Assembly (NCBI GenBank): GCA_029255685.2
Contig: CM055312.2
Coordinates: 82,218,369 to 82,282,368, forward strand
Length of the DNA stretch: 64,000 nt
Direction: 5' to 3'
Source: Silene conica
Taxonomy: Eukaryota; Streptophyta; Magnoliopsida; Caryophyllales; Caryophyllaceae
Position 1 is the stretch's first letter, and each line of letters opens with the position of its first letter. Below, in pieces: positions 40,517 to 51,545 of the stretch. Under the pieces are notes generated by a model, which saw nothing but the letters and a program-made list of their open reading frames with translations, was not told the DNA's origin and searched no databases. Position numbers and translations under genes: made by a program.

Positions 40517-40852
40517 AAAAGAAACTAATAACAACAGTTATTATGAAAACAACCGATGTTATTAGTTTCCCTCCAAAATTGACGCGTAAATGACTTGGAT
40601 TAAACAATGATTTTTTGTAAAGAAATCGTTGTTATTAGTTTTCATCCATAATGTTTTTAACTTACGAGACTTTTTAACAACGGTGTGGCTTATGTAACAA
40701 CGGGTTTTAACCATTGTCATATGTTACAATAACGGTTACTCTAAAACTTTTAACTATTGTTGTAAGTAATAACAACGGACAGTATGACAACGTCCACTTT
40801 ATTTAATAACAACGGTTTTTAACCGTTAGTGTTAGCAATATATGTAGTAGTG
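40517..40852. repeat. right subterminal AACGGTT repeats of CACTA element 1
   Basis: Several ACAACGG and AACCGTT units in both orientations (three exact AACGGTT/AACCGTT heptamers plus AACGGTG, AACGGGT and AACGGAC variants), ending just before the terminal TGTAGTAGTG. Mirrors the array at 38010-38160. Confidence 0.7.
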
Positions 40853-40855
40853 CTT

Positions 40856-41565
40856 ATACCCCTCAGGTATGAGATACCCTACTTGTACCCCTTCTTTTCA
40901 GGAAAGCCACTTGTACCCCTCAACATTCTAGTTACACAATAATTAATTATGACCATAACGGTAAACATTGTCTTTTAATGCGACATGGACAATATGGCAA
41001 AAAATATCCTAATAGGATTTTTTTTCTCTCTCCACCCAACATCGTTTTCCCCTCCAACTTCATTTTACAGAACTCAAATTCATCTTCAACATTATCACTC
41101 TTCGTCCCCCTCTTCATTTTTATTCACACTCAAACATATTTATTTACTCATGTCATTTTCATCTTTTACCGTTAAAACTATAAAGACCCAGGTGCTGATT
41201 TAATCAAATTAAAAGAATGAATTTCGTCTATGCAGAATTGTATGCATTGGTAATATCTAAAATAAGAAATTTAAGCAAACCTTAACGTGAGTAGGTAATT
41301 GGTAATATAAAAAAATCAAGTGAACAAGGCACAAAAAATCATTATCAATTTGAGAGTTTATAAAGAGATGTAATGAAAAATTAAAAAGAGGAATAGAAAA
41401 TGTAAACTTTAAGTTTCAAAGTTTTGAGATACATAATTCGCGATGCTTTGTATTATGGTCATTGTTGCTATGTAACTAAGGAGCTGAAGGGCATATGTGG
41501 GTTTTCCCGATTAGCAGGGGCACGAATGAGACTATAACCCATACATAAGGGGTATAAGTGAGAAT
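40856..41565. mobile_element. possible 0.7 kb inverted-repeat element
   Basis: The left end TTATACCCCTCAGGTATGAG and the reverse strand of the right end TTATACCCCTTATGTATGGG are alike, as in a long MITE. No clear target duplication is visible because the CACTA insertion abuts the left end. No coding sequence. Confidence 0.35.
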
Positions 41566-41813
41566 TTCCAAAGTATTATGTTGAGTAAAATAGGTAATGT
41601 AAAAATGAATAATTATGGTTTGATAATTGACATAGCTTACAATTTTACCCCACTTAATGATAACACAAATTTTAGAATAACACATATTAATATTGGTCTG
41701 TTTCGGGCTAGACTAGAAAAATACGTGAACTAGACCGAACTAGGCCAAAATGACCAAATATGATTGTCATCAATATAAAATTAAAACTAAAGAAATTTGT
41801 AGCGATCAAATTA

Positions 41814-42101
41814 GGGGTTGTTCGGTTCGCTAGAGGAATTGAAGTTTGAAGTAACAATTCTTACAATTTTCTAAATCACGTGAATTCGAAAAAAGGTGTT
41901 TGGTTGAGATGTGGAAAGTGAAATCCACAAGAATTCTCACCTACCTAGGGGGCTAGATAAGCAACTTCCCCCTTATAGAGGAATTGAAATTCCTGTGAAA
42001 CTTAAAATTCATGTGATTTGAGGCTGACAAACAACCCACCAATATTGCAATTCTCATAAATTCCAATTCTTGTGTTTTAAACTGGGTAACCAAACAACCT
42101 C
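41814..42101. mobile_element. Tourist-like MITE (PIF/Harbinger type), 288 bp
   Basis: The ends GGGGTTGTTCGGTT and, on the reverse strand, GAGGTTGTTTGGTT are inverted repeats. A TTA duplication flanks them (41811-41813 and 42102-42104). Internally AT-rich with AGGAATTG/CAATTCC-type inverted motifs. No coding content. Confidence 0.83.
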
Positions 42102-42295
42102 TTAAAATAAGCATCGTACACAATTACACATCATATAGTACATGTAAATAAAATAGAAATTAAAATCAATAAAATGTTAACTTTAAAGATTAATTTATTA
42201 CTCTATTCATGGTACAGTCCGTTGTCCCTTCGATTTGGTTTACTACTGGAGTGAACATCAAAGTAAAGTAAATAGGTGAACTATGATCAGACATA

Positions 42296-42597
42296 CTTCC
42301 TCCATTCATATCTAGACTACACCTATTCTATTTTAATCCATTCATATCCTAACTACACATTTCCTAATAAAGCCAACAAAATTACTAAAGTATTCTTATG
42401 AATATCAATTATTTACCCAAAATGTCATCAAATGACCCACCATTACTCCGCCACAAACAATAAAAAAAATAACATACATACTTCCTATTGTACTTTCAAT
42501 CATATATTTAATAAATTCTTAAAATCCCTTCAAAAAAAAAAAATTCTTAAAATTTGTGCATAAAACATAAATATAATTTGGATTTAAATGAAGGAAG
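42296..42597. mobile_element. Stowaway-like MITE, 302 bp
   Basis: The ends CTTCCTCCATTCATATC and, on the reverse strand, CTTCCTTCATTTAAATCC are flanked by TA (42294-42295 and 42598-42599). It ends 187 bp before the ATG of the methyltransferase gene, so it may lie in or near that gene's promoter. Confidence 0.82.
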
Positions 42598-42784
42598 TAT
42601 AAAATTAAATCGAGTATAATCGAGAGCAAATGATTTGGTCCGATATTGTTTTTGGTCCGGACCACTAATTGAAAACCCCCAAGAATGTAAGATGATAAAC
42701 CCGTAGAGCAAAAGCAAGGCAGCTGAGTTGAAATTCTTGAAATTGGGGTTCAAATACATGCTCCGAGTTGCTGGATAGAGAAGA

Positions 42785-45561
42785 ATGGAAGTAGGAGTGA
42801 TGATGAGGTTGAAATCCCTAAATCATTTGCTTTTCACTTCAACTATCCAGTCGCCCAACCACTTCCGACTACCACCCTCCCTTTCCTTCTCTACTTCTTC
42901 CGTTTCCGCTCTCTGTATGTCTTCTTTCAACTATCATCATTTCTTTTCTTTTTTCGATTTCCTAGTGTTTCTTGTCATTTCAATTCGTGTTTCACAGCTG
43001 ATAAGCTAAATAATGGAACTACCCCACTTTCGCAACCTGTGGTTAATCATTCGCAAAGCACCAGCACCAGCACCGGCACCAGCAGTAACAATCTGCTTCA
43101 AGTAGTATTGGTTTCTCCCCAGGTCCCCTATTCCTTCATTTTTCCTTTTTAAATGCACGCACATTCTTATTGAAGACAGACACTTTTGTCTGCATTGTAG
43201 ACGAGGCAAAATGTCGCCATTTTAACCACAAAATGTTACCGCTTAGAAAATTGTTCCGGTGATATTTTGTGAAACAATGGGTCCCACATTAATTTACTCC
43301 GAAATGCACTTCAGGGTTAAGTAACATGTATGATTTGTGATTGAGTTTCAATTACCAATCAGTCAATAATTGTTAATGAGTTTGAATTCCTGAATGCTAT
43401 TCAGATTCCTGGAAATTCCGGGTCCATTGCTCGAACATGTGCTGCAGCTGGTGTTAAACTACACCTTGTTGAGGTTACTTACTCAAATGCCATGTCTTTT
43501 TTCTTCCAGCTCTTTTAAATGATAAAATATTCGTCTCCTTTACCCTTTTGTGTTTCCCCCCGTTTCATGTTAACAGCCTATGGCATTTAAAATTGATCAT
43601 GCCAAACTCAAACGCGCGGGACTTGATTATTGGCCGTATCCATACCAATGATACCATTAATCTTTCTGCTTGTAAGTTGTAACGCGGTATATTCCCTTTT
43701 TATTTACGGGGCAACCTTAATTTGCATCTTCAGCTATGTGGTGGTCAAAGTTCACCCTTCTTGGACTCACTTTCGAGACTACTTCTTACTCCAGGTTATT
43801 ATTCCCTTCTTTCTTCAATGCCTTCGCCATTGTGCAATGTTTCTTCATCATTAGATTGAATCCTATCTTACTCATGCAGGATGGTGATAAACGATTATTA
43901 GCTTTCACCAAAAAGGGTACAACTATACATTCAGTAAGTCTTGTCTACATTTCTTCTCGATTACGGGCTTTTCTCTTGGACAATCTCCACCCCATTTGGT
44001 TCCTCTAGTGAAACTCCTTCGAAAATGCCTATTATGGTCTATCTTACCAAGACACAGGTATATTGTCCTAAAATGAGGATATGGGTGTGGATACTTCTTC
44101 GAACAAGATGTATGAAATTGGTATACTTCATATCAAAATTCTATTGAAATGAATACATATTTGAGAACCAAGGCTTAAAATCATTAAATATACTTCGTCC
44201 ATTCAACTCTACTCTACCACTTTACTTTTTCACGTTTGCCAACGCATGTTTTACGCGGTAAATATCGTTAGTTACGTATTTGCAAAAATTATAAAAGTTA
44301 GATATTTTTAATGTATTCGTAAAGACGAATCAAACTAGATCGCATATGAATATACTTTTGTTTACGTATTGAGTAAAAATTGAAATTGAATAATTACATA
44401 ATGTACAAAATTGAAAGTGGTAGAGTGGAGTTGAATGGAGGAAGTATCACACTAAATACTCCGATATCTGCGCTTTGATTACTTTCATCCAGTCTTTGCT
44501 TGGTCGTTTAAGAAGTGTGAGAGTGGTAAGGGTCTGTTACGGATTCCATACCCATACACTTGAGCATGAATGTAAACAAGGCCACGAGACCGAAATGGGT
44601 GGCCGTTTTCTAATGGTTTTGAAGTTCAGCGAGATCTTATGTGACTGAAGTTTGAGGCATAATGATTGCTTTAAGCGAATTAACATAGTTTATGGTGTGA
44701 CGAATAATGTCATCATTAACTATACGCAAAACACATAATATTATTTTCAAATATGTTATCATCCTCATCAGTGCAATCCTCCAAACACCTATTTATTCAA
44801 CTTTACCCACTTAGAAGTTAGAACACACTAAACCCTCAGCCAGAATATGATGCATGTAGCGGACACAAAAGTACTTTCTTCAACTTAAAATTAAGGAAGT
44901 CATTTAGACGGGCATGAATGGCATTGGCTCCCCGTATATGTAATTAAACACATTTATGATCTTACCCCATCACCCATCGGCATAATATTTCTTTCAAACC
45001 ACCCCAACATGTGAAGATCAAAATTGCACCCACCCCCATATACCCGCTACCCTTTGAGTTCATGACAATATGCTATCATTAAAGTTTCTCTATGTTAGAA
45101 ATGGTGTTAATCACTATTTATTTAGAAAAAACACTATTTTGAGTTTTAGATATGATTTGAGATTCTTAAATGATGCCCAGTTAGTAGATAGAAATTGAGT
45201 TTACAACTTTATACTGTATCAAGACTGAAGTTCCTTGGGTTTACCCTGGCGACGTTATCCCTCTGGTCGTTGAATTTTGCAGGAGTTCACATACAAGCCA
45301 GGTGATTGGCTGGTGTTTGGATCAGAAACTAGTGGCTTACCACCTGATGCGCTAAGTGACTGCACAAATGATGCCTATGGTGGCGGAACTCTTAAAATTC
45401 CTATGGTGGATACGTATGTAAGATGTTTAAATCTTTCTGTCAGTGTAGGCATTGCTATCTATGAAGCTGCCAGACAACTCAATTATGAGCAGCTTCAAGG
45501 TTCTTCCGAGGCCTCTGTTGAAGATGAAAGTACGTTTGTTTCAGAAGACATTTTTGCTTAG
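42785..45561 (+). CDS. TrmL/SpoU-family tRNA 2'-O-methyltransferase, probably organellar (7 exons)
   Basis: SPOUT-fold methyltransferase. Bacterial TrmL methylates the ribose of wobble nucleotide 34 in tRNA-Leu, and the plant substrate here is inferred. Exons: 42785-42914, 42998-43122, 43405-43473, 43577-43635, 43734-43794, 43880-43933, 45283-45561; all phases close, giving 258 aa. Residues 1-45 are Ser/Thr-rich and basic, like a transit peptide, followed by a Ser/Thr/Asn-rich linker. SPOUT motif 1 is IPGNSGSIARTCAAAG (86-101). PMAFKIDHAKLKRAGLDYW is the TrmL-specific stretch. Motif 2 is VFGSETSGLP (177-186). Motif 3 is IPMVDTYVRCLNLSVSVGIA (205-224), which forms the cofactor-binding knot. 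Bacterial TrmL is about 155 aa, so the extra length is the N-terminal extension plus an acidic C-terminal tail. The 1.35 kb last intron holds a MITE. The exon 2 donor GTCCCC is weak but supported by phase. No damage seen. Confidence 0.92.
44193..44444. mobile_element. Stowaway MITE in the methyltransferase last intron, 252 bp
   Basis: The ends CTTCGTCCATTCAACTCTAC and, on the reverse strand, CTTCCTCCATTCAACTCCAC pair for about 32 bp with two or three mismatches. TA duplications at 44191-44192 and 44445-44446. High terminal identity suggests a fairly young insertion. Confidence 0.92.
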
Positions 45562-47471
45562 TTGATGTTTAGCGCCAGGGATGGTGCTTCTTGGGGGGGT
45601 TGTGAGATGATGTTGGGTGAGTTTTGGTGATTGCAAAGACAGATCATGGATGCTAGAACCATGCTTTCAGCAAAGCTTTTTCTACGTAGTGCCAGAAGAT
45701 CAAGGAAGCAGTATGGTCAGACTTGAGCACATGATTTAGGTATGGACAATGGAGCTCGAGCTTGACACCTTTGCCGAGGTCCAGGCTATACATTAACATG
45801 TCTTTCTTGATTTCCTTGATACCAATACTCGTCTAAATTTGTTATAGAAGAAATCTGATGCCTTTTTTTTATTCTTATGCGAATTTGTGGGATGAATAAT
45901 AACTGACGTAATGTTATGGAGCAATAATAATAATAATAATAACAAAGGTAGTTAATCTTTATATTGAATATCCATCCATAAATGGTTCCCTGACTCAGCT
46001 GATCTCCGTCGATGTGAATATGTGAGTTCAGTTGATGCCTTGTCAGATATTAAGCATATCACATTTCGTGTGAATGACAGTATTGGATCTGCTTCTAACA
46101 AACCTCTTAATATCAGCACTCAATTTAGAAAGAGCTGTAGCAAAGAAGTATCTCCAAGTGAGCACAAAATCACTGGTCTTAAATCTCGATTTTAAATAAA
46201 TATATCTCAAGACTCGCTCCTTGAGGTTACTAGAGCTGCCCGCTGTTATTTCTCCTTCTCGGTTGCCAGGAAATAGTAGAATGAGTGGTTAAGGTTGGGA
46301 TTAATATCCACCCTCTTCTTTCTCATATTATAATATTCTTCACTAAAACGACATTTTTGGCTGCTTCAGGGCTACTATCTGGGTCAGTATTTCTAAGTGT
46401 TCAATTATGTTACTTCTGAGTTCTTACTTTCTTCATCTTCGCTCATCGATTCAATTAATTTGTTTCAAGTACGATGATACGGTGATCACCTCTATTGTTA
46501 TGAATTCAGGATCCAAGCAGATGTTATATTTTCATGTTTCTCTTGGTCATCTTGTGGCTAAATCGTATTAGGCTGTAAGCCTGTACTAATTTTTCTATGG
46601 TAATGATCATGTGGTGCGAAACTTCCTTAAAACTCAGTTCTTGAATGCACTGTAGCCTGGATTAGCTTATACGTCTAGATTCTATAAGTAGTTATCTTTT
46701 GCTACTAAGTGCTGTATCTGCAGATGCAGTTTATTTTGCCTCGGTATTTTTATTTACTTGGGCAGGCTTCTAGATTTTATGATCGTAGAGAGCAATGGAG
46801 CATCGTGCAATTTGCGAGGGCGTTTTGATTGAAATGTTTAATAAGGTAATTCCCTCCTGCTCATTTTAGAGTTGTACTGATTTAGGAATGAGCAGGTCAG
46901 GTCTGTCACAAGAAGGGATCAGTTTGCAAAGAATTGGTTGTGTTAGTAGATTACTAAATCCATTAGAAAACTGGTCCAATGAAATACTCCGTAGTCCCGA
47001 GCCCCTCTACATATACATTGTCGCTATTTGTGAGAGAAAAATAAAGGAGCCGAGGATGGAGGGATTGGAGGCAGTATCGAAACAGATTTATTGGGTCCTG
47101 TACTCCTGTACCAGTTAAATATGATACTCTCAAGGCGCACTTGACATCATGTTGTTTGGTCCTGTACCATTTTGAGTTCTACTTCATGTATGGCATTCAG
47201 CATTGTGATATACTCTGTGATGTGTTGATGGGTTGGTTGGCTATTCCAGTCTTATCTAATTGCTATCAAATTGATTTTCCGACTTTCTAAACACACTATC
47301 AAGTCCACATTATCAATGTGCCTCTGATGTACAAGTATCTGTTTTATGAGAAATGGTTGTTTGTCAATACTATTACAAAATCACTGTACTGCATAAGTTT
47401 CATCTCTCCTTTTTCTTCACCATGTGATCTATCTGACCGTCAATTTGATCTCTTTGCCTCTCTTTGTATTG
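45562..47471. other. 3' flank of the methyltransferase gene, no further gene supported
   Basis: Immediately after the stop is probably 3' untranslated sequence. A short (AAT)n run lies near 45924-45941. The open frame at 46888-47118 has no domain and is not convincing. No element borders were recognised. Confidence 0.45.
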
Positions 47472-48275
47472 TGTAATACCCGTCGTTTAGGAACTCGTTG
47501 ATCGACTTTGATCGTAGAGAGAATCCCTAGTGAGAGGCGGAAGGGAGAACATTTGTACCTCCTTGGCAAAGAGGTACTCAACCTAATGCGTGGTTCTCGG
47601 TCGAGTACATCGAGTATGGTCTGACAAGCGGGTTATTTTTTTAAATGGAGCTATAATCTAAATCACTTTTAAATAATTTCTGTTAAATCTAATAACCCTA
47701 GGCCTAAATTGATTCTCTCCCAATTCCCCCCCCCCCCCCTATCATCCTCTCTCGCGCCTTGATGAAACCCGGTCGCAAAACCTATGGTGCAAGCGAGGAG
47801 TTGACAAGTTGAATCTCTTCACCGCCAATGCCTTGTTATTTCACCAGTAAGTTTATCATCTTTAGACTTGACCTTGTTTATACCTTTGGGTATTAATGGG
47901 TAGCAACTTGGTTTTAGGATGATTGTACGAGACGACATGATTGCTTTGTGGCTTGGTTGTGATGATGCTTACGAAAGGTAGGTTCTTCCTACTCAGTCAG
48001 TGTTCAATTTATGGATGTGTATGTGACGATGTTCGAATGTAGTATGATTGAGTTGTATTGTTTATGATGATGATGATGTTATTGTGATGCTTATGATATT
48101 GTGATTTGGGACCATTATCGGGAGATGGTTCCGACGGTCCAACCTCATGTTCGCTCCTCGTGGCTCTCGTCATGAGGGAATGTGCATATTAATGATATAG
48201 ATACGCTCGTTGGGAACGATGATATCATTGTTTGCCATGGTTGAGGATTACGTATGCAGAGAATCGTGGATGGCG
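47472..48275 (+). mobile_element. 5' portion of a TGTAATACCC-type LTR
   Basis: Starts TGTAATACCCGTCG and carries a degraded phased array: TCAACCTA at 47578 and TCGGTCGA at 47597, 19 bp apart. A block at about 48108-48190 (GGGACC...CGGGAGATGG...GCTCCTCGTGG...GAATGTGCATATTAATG) is recognisably related to 35550-35640 of the solo LTR at 34710. The 3' end of the LTR was not found, so it is truncated. The right limit is approximate. Confidence 0.6.
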
Positions 48276-48535
48276 GTTGATACCATATAAAGTAAGAAAC
48301 AAAATATTTCGTATTGGTTATATCGATGATAACGAACACAATATACCCAAGTTTATATATTAGAGAGGTATCTAAATCTATGCCTCCAATCATGGTAGTG
48401 ATTGGCATACACAAGGAATGAATCCGATAAATAAAAGATTTATGTTAAGATCATAGAGGTGAGACGATAATATAGGAATTGTGTTATTGATGGTGTTGTT
48501 TCAAAAGTAGTACGATACATCATTTATATAGTAAA

Positions 48536-48935
48536 TGTGAAGAAATCCGGAAATCCCACATGTGAGGATTATCCCACATGATAAAAGAAGAGAAGAATTA
48601 TCACCTTATAAGGCAAGAGTTACTCTCTCTATTGCCAATTTGTTTTAGAGTGGAACCCTCTTGGGTTTATAATGTGGACTCTTTCTCCTCCGTTCGGGTG
48701 TGGCCCAGATCCGTTGTTGAATTTAACATGGTATCAGAGCCCATGGCTAAAGACCTGAGATTCATGGGCCAGAGTTTGCAGCCGGACGAGCAAAGAAAAT
48801 TGCTCATACTGAGTTGATACTGGGCCAACTTTACGGCTGTACGGGCAAGGTTGCTCAGTTGAATTTGTCCAGTCTGTGTGTAAGTGGGCCTCACATGTGA
48901 GGGGGAGTGTGAAGAAACCCGGAAATCCCACATGG
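48536..48935 (+). mobile_element. TRIM retrotransposon with truncated 3' LTR
   Basis: A miniature LTR element without genes. The 5' LTR is 48536-48728 (TGTGAAGAAATCCGG ... TTTAACA, 193 bp). The primer-binding site TGGTATCAGAGCCCATGG is at 48729-48746. The purine tract GTGAGGGGGAG ends at 48907. The 3' LTR restarts at 48908 as TGTGAAGAAACCCGG, but only about 28 bp of it survive. It sits inside LTR copy A of the small element around it: host sequence resumes with AAACTAAATAATCTAAT, which is also present in copy B. Confidence 0.82.
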
Positions 48936-49135
48936 AGGAAACTAAATAATCTAATATATCATCCCATAATAGGTAATATATTATTTTATATTATTATGTC
49001 AATATCTCGTCGATATCTCGACAATATCTCAACATCCCCCTCAACAAAAAAATCAATCTGTGATCGTCTTCATTATCCATCTCCGTTTTCAAAAGGACAG
49101 TAAGATAAGCGAGTGTAATATTTTAGACTTGTCGT

Positions 49136-49402
49136 CAGGGGTGGACGCAGGATTTTACATAAGGGGGGACACCGGAATTTTTTACTAAAAAAATGTTTTG
49201 TTTTACATTTTCTTCCCAAAAAACAATGCAAAAAAGTAATGCCCTTGGTGAGATTTGAGTTCGGGTGGTGAGTGGTCTTGTTTAGAAAGTAAAATTTTAG
49301 CCAATTGAAGATTAATGCTACAAATAAGTATCCATAATCAATTAGTTCTGAAATTTGAGGGTCGCATCTACCCTCCCTTTCCCCACCGCAAATCCGCCAC
49401 TA
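49136..49402. mobile_element. hAT-type MITE, 267 bp
   Basis: The left end is CAGGGGTGGACGCAGGA and the reverse strand of the right end is TAGTGGCGGATTTGCGG. It is flanked by near-identical 8-bp repeats CTTGTCGT (49128-49135) and CTTGTCGA (49403-49410). Sits in the internal zone of the small LTR element. The right tip resembles the TIR of the 3.5 kb hAT element at 5282, so that family could have mobilised it. Confidence 0.72.
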
Positions 49403-50030
49403 CTTGTCGACTATCAAATAATTTGCTAGGAACTCTATCGAACCTAAACAAATTTCAGTAAAACGGAATTTTTTCGTCACTTTCAATAATTGGAGAACGT
49501 TAATTTTTTCGGACTCTAAATTGGTTGCGTAACTCGCCAGTCAAATTTGTACCACCTTTCAAAATTGAAGATTTCAAGTTTAGAAACGGAAGAATTACGA
49601 TAATATTTGGATATATTTTATTTGATAAAGAAAATGGGAAAATCGATTGTAAACAAAAAAATATATGTGACTTATTGTCAAGTCACGGCAATGCAACATC
49701 TTATTGTTTTTTTTTTTGGCTAAGAAGTAATAATTTGAGTAGTTAGTAAATAACGGAAAATCCCGCCGGTGAGCGTTATATAATTTCGCCCACCAGCAAG
49801 AAAGCGGAAGCGAGTTTTAGAGTTCTCAAGAAAGAGACTGTGATACCATGTTAATAATATGGGATGAGACGATAATATAGGAATTGTGTTATACTGTTAT
49901 TGATGGTGTTGTTCAAAAGTAGTACAATATACTATTTATATAGTAAACCGAGATTCAACTTAAAAAAAACTAAATAATCTAATATATCATCTCATAATAG
50001 CAAATACGTAGTATATTATTCTATTAAATT

Positions 50031-50685
50031 ACAACTAATTATAGAATTTGCATATCAAAAGAGAATAATGTGAAATGTTCTTTTCTTGATTGAGGCACCC
50101 ATTTTTGTTTCCTTAATGTTGCGACAAAGAATGCGGGAGAACCGACTCTAAAAGTGAAGTCTTTTGTGTTTTTGATAAGAATATGCTTGAGCAAGGCTGC
50201 TTGTATTGATATTCTCTCCACTCCCGAAATTATTAATGTCATCTATACATATGAAAGGGTGATAGTAAGATGCCCTTAACTTAACTATAATATAGTCACA
50301 ATAACAAAAAAAAGTGCAGTATGCACTAAAATTTTCCTAAATTAAACTAGAAATAGAATACTGGAGTTCCTCCTAATTATAATTGCATTAAAATTTAAAA
50401 GAAACGATCTTTTAGTAAATTATTGTGAGACCATTCTTTTATATCATTTTATTTGTATTTTGTAACCCTTTTGTTATTGATCGTATCATAGTAATTTCGT
50501 ACTTATTTACATCATAAATGTATTTATTTTATTTGTAATCATGATTTGTACCTATTATATTACTTTTAATACCACTTTTTCTTAAAATTTGTACAATATT
50601 CTCTTAATAAGCTTATTGAAAACCGGTCTTTCAAAAGATCTACTAAATGAATTGAAAGTTGGAATAAGAAGGGCAACAAGCCAAC
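50031..50685. other. intergenic, nothing recognised
   Basis: AT-rich DNA with no open frame of interest. A short frame at 50039-50242 (- strand) has no domain. Confidence 0.4.
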
Positions 50686-51272
50686 AAGTCTTGCTTGTGA
50701 CGGGCTAATCCAGTCACAAGCTTGTGTCATCTAACAAAAAGGGAGAGGGGACAAGTTGGGGCACATTTATGTTCTTTCACACTCACTTTTCATGAGTATT
50801 TTGTGAAAGAAAACGGTTGTGACAAATACCGCCGTTACAAATGATAAATTGTGCAAAAAGGACGGCAGCTTAATGTAAAGGATACGTACAGTTGAAGTAG
50901 GACATAAAGTGTGGGTACGATAATAATAAGATAATATCCATGACTCAACCTGGTTTAATAGGGATGGATGGATGGATCATGCAACGAACGAATGAAGCCG
51001 TACGTCCAAAATATACGCAAATCGGATAAGGATACATCTTTTAATACTTATCCCTTCATATTCTCTCTTATTTGATTATGCTCAAATTCTTATTTGCAAC
51101 GGCACTATCCGTCGCAAACTTGCGACGGATACCGTTTTCACTTACAAAATATCCACTTCTTCTCTCTCTCCAATACTATTCTTGTGGTCCCCTTTCTCCA
51201 CTAACTCATTTTGTATCCATTTTATCTCACAAAATATCCGTCACAAATAGTGACCCGTCGCAAGCAAGACTT
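50686..51272. mobile_element. inverted-repeat element with AAGTCTTGCTTG ends
   Basis: The left end is AAGTCTTGCTTGTGACGGG and the reverse strand of the right end is AAGTCTTGCTTGCGACGGG, an 18/19 match. Internal CCGTCGCAAACTTGCGACGG forms a further palindrome. No target duplication was found, so the superfamily is uncertain (Mutator-like is possible). A related motif (CCGTCTTAAGCGTAAGACGG) lies in GLYK intron 1 near 930-950. Confidence 0.45.
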
Positions 51273-51319
51273 ACTATTGATTATGACAGTTGCCAACTGC
51301 TCATTTACTATTAGTACTG

Positions 51320-51545
51320 GGGATGTCACTAGGGCGGGTTTTCACCAGTCTTGTTCCACACTCGTTTTAAGTGAGGCGGGCGTGGGTAAATATTTGATGG
51401 GTAATGAGGCGGGGGTGCGTTTTAAAAGTGTCATTCGTCGCGGGTTGTGGTGCGAGTGTGGGTATTATATGAGACCCGCTCCATACCCATCCCGCCCGCC
51501 ATCCGCCCCCGCCCCACTCTTCCCCGCTCCGCTTTTACCCGCCTT
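51320..51545. repeat. GGCGGGT/ACCCGCC-rich block
   Basis: A GC-rich patch with repeated GCGGGT and CCCGCC words in an AT-rich neighbourhood. A similar block lies at about 54195-54340. Together they bracket the Helitron candidate. No coding domain recognised. Confidence 0.45.

Larger units (their letters stand above)
34448..40852. mobile_element. CACTA (En/Spm) element, 6.4 kb, non-autonomous, with nested insertions
   Basis: The left end is CACTACTATAAAAGC and the reverse strand of the right end is CACTACTACATATATTGC. A 3-bp duplication CTT flanks both (34445-34447 and 40853-40855). Subterminal AACAACGGTT-type repeats occupy 38010-38160 and 40517-40852. The left subterminal zone is split between about 34500 and about 38000 by later insertions, including a solo LTR and a Helitron end. 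No transposase (TNP2/TNPD) domain was recognised, so it would need a helper. Confidence 0.8.
48443..50030 (-). mobile_element. small LTR retrotransposon, reverse orientation, with two nested insertions
   Basis: Two related LTR copies in the same orientation: copy A 48443-49034 (interrupted by the TRIM) and copy B 49849-about 50030. On the reverse strand, copy B ends ATTATTAACA and is followed by TGGTATCACAG (49839-49848), a Met-tRNA-type primer-binding site. The internal zone ends with the purine tract TTGAGGGGGA (49035-49045 region) right before the TGTTGAGATATTG start of copy A. LTRs of only about 200 bp and no coding domain suggest a TRIM-like or deleted element. Confidence 0.65.

Noticed and set aside
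46888..47118. 76-codon frame downstream of the methyltransferase
   Set aside because: No domain, no splice partners, weak composition.
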